NCBI GenBank assembly: GCA_027484825.1
Contig: JAIXSE010000003.1
Coordinates: forward strand, 1-64,000
Direction: 5' to 3'
Length of the DNA stretch: 64,000 nucleotides
DNA from: Rubrivivax sp.
Lineage (GTDB): Bacteria > Pseudomonadota > Gammaproteobacteria > Burkholderiales > Burkholderiaceae_C
Below the pieces are notes generated by a model. It made no database searches. It had not been told where the DNA came from and was given only the letters and a program-made list of their open reading frames with translations. Made by a program: the position numbers and the translations under genes. This document shows, in pieces, positions 63,527 to 64,000 of the stretch (the stretch's first letter is position 1; every line of letters starts with the position of its first letter).

Positions 63527-63634
63527 GCGCCTGAGTCAGCGCACGATATAGCGCTTGAGTCCGCGCTTGAGTCCGCGCTTGAGGCAGCGTATGACTCAGC
63601 GCTTGAAGCAGCGTATGACTCAGCGCCTGGCGCA
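63527..63634 (+). repeat. 12-nt tandem repeat array B (9 units)
   Basis: Nine consecutive 12-base units, mostly GCGCTTGAGTCC/GCGTATGACTCA-like, fill the gap between the lipoprotein gene and the convergent partial gene. One unit (63539-63550) is divergent. Read from 63555 in frame they give tetrapeptides of the type LSPR, MTQR and LKQR. The unit GCGCTTGAGTCA resembles array A in the same rotation (ACGCTTGTGCAA). Confidence 0.85.
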
Positions 63635-63652
63635 GACTTCCCGCCTGCAACT

Positions 63653-64000
63653 TCAGAACGACGCCGCGATCCCGCCGCCCATGCGCTGCTGGCGCTGCCG
63701 CAGAAAGGCCTCCGCCATGCCGGATTCCGGCTGCAGCCGCTGTCCGATGTAGAGCTCCTGACGCCGCTCGGTGATCTGGGCGCGCAGGCGGTTGGCCATG
63801 ATGGTCAGCGGTTGCAGCCCCTTGCGCTCGGCGCGCTCGATGGCCTGGCCCAGCGCATGCATCTGATGGTTGACCAGCAACGCGGTATGCGCCTGCACCA
63901 CCCGCAGGCGGCCCTGGACGCTGCGCTCGGCATGACGCAACCAGGCCAGCACCGCATCCGCATCCCCGCCCTTGACCTTGAAGAGGCTCTCTCCCGCGGC
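63653..64000 (-). CDS. Unrecognised protein, C-terminal 115 residues (5' end outside window)
   Basis: The minus-strand frame is open to the window edge, so only the C-terminus is present. It is helical and charged (GDADAVLAWLRHAERSVQGR; HALGQAIERAERKGLQPLTI; ITERRQELYIGQRLQPESG) with no membrane segment. I cannot name the family from this fragment. It converges on the lipoprotein gene, with the array-B repeats between the two stop codons. Confidence 0.65.
   Translation of the reverse strand, partial: AAGESLFKVKGGDADAVLAWLRHAERSVQGRLRVVQAHTALLVNHQMHALGQAIERAERKGLQPLTIMANRLRAQITERRQELYIGQRLQPESGMAEAFLRQRQQRMGGGIAASF

Overview
The window looks like ordinary core chromosome of a high-GC betaproteobacterium of the order Burkholderiales. 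The gene orders (glnA - DUF4124 protein - ntrB - ntrC; thrS-infC-rpmI-rplT-pheS-pheT-ihfA followed by a MerR-type gene and tRNA-Pro; bolA-yciB-msrB-selO) and the protein style suggest the Roseateles/Rubrivivax/Leptothrix part of the order. The genus cannot be fixed from this sequence alone. I see no insertion sequence, prophage, integrase or CRISPR array. Nearly all long open frames opposite or overlapping the listed genes are GC-driven shadows.

Layout: 1-4330 nitrogen control (3' end of glnA, a coiled-coil DUF4124 protein, NtrB, NtrC). 4452-9301 mixed genes: a metallo-beta-lactamase-fold hydrolase, a small membrane protein, peptide deformylase and a large FecR-like tryptophan-rich envelope protein. 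9351-13971 a minus-strand tripartite efflux operon (outer-membrane lipoprotein, MacA, MacB). 14095-16655 two hydrolases and a YbbA-like ATPase that starts head-to-head with the tesA-like gene. 16940-21472 minus-strand housekeeping (DUF2062 protein, PpiC isomerase, BolA, YciB, MsrB, SelO). 21712-28908 an acyl-CoA ligase followed by a complete Liv-type ABC importer. 28964-31776 poorly characterised genes, including a 498-residue protein with a disordered N-terminus that resembles a secreted effector. 31935-42106 a long plus-strand run for beta-oxidation-type acyl-CoA metabolism plus oxidoreductases. 42195-51095 a flavoprotein, a threonine-aldolase-like enzyme, Tex, a TonB-dependent receptor and a patatin-like protein. 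51209-59386 the translation/IHF operon ending in tRNA-Pro(GGG). 59500-63502 an Mla/MCE-type lipid transport operon, then the end of an unrecognised gene cut by the window edge.

The most interesting material is between the genes. (1) Two copies (6886-6980 on plus, 16728-16826 on minus) of a nested-hairpin element. Both have a 43-nt core with conserved shoulders. The outer and inner stems differ completely in sequence between copies but stay paired at the same positions, which is the pattern of a conserved structure. (2) A complete-looking transcription attenuator in front of thrS: a 12-codon leader peptide with five Thr codons, a competing antiterminator arm and an intrinsic terminator. (3) Two in-phase 12-nt tandem arrays flanking the MCE lipoprotein gene. 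(4) A ~143-bp tandem duplication beside tex. (5) An AUC start codon for infC, and several perfect palindromes that look like operators, including one beside the promoter of the beta-oxidation run.

Regulatory calls rest on inspection of a single sequence. No structure prediction, homology search or expression data were available.
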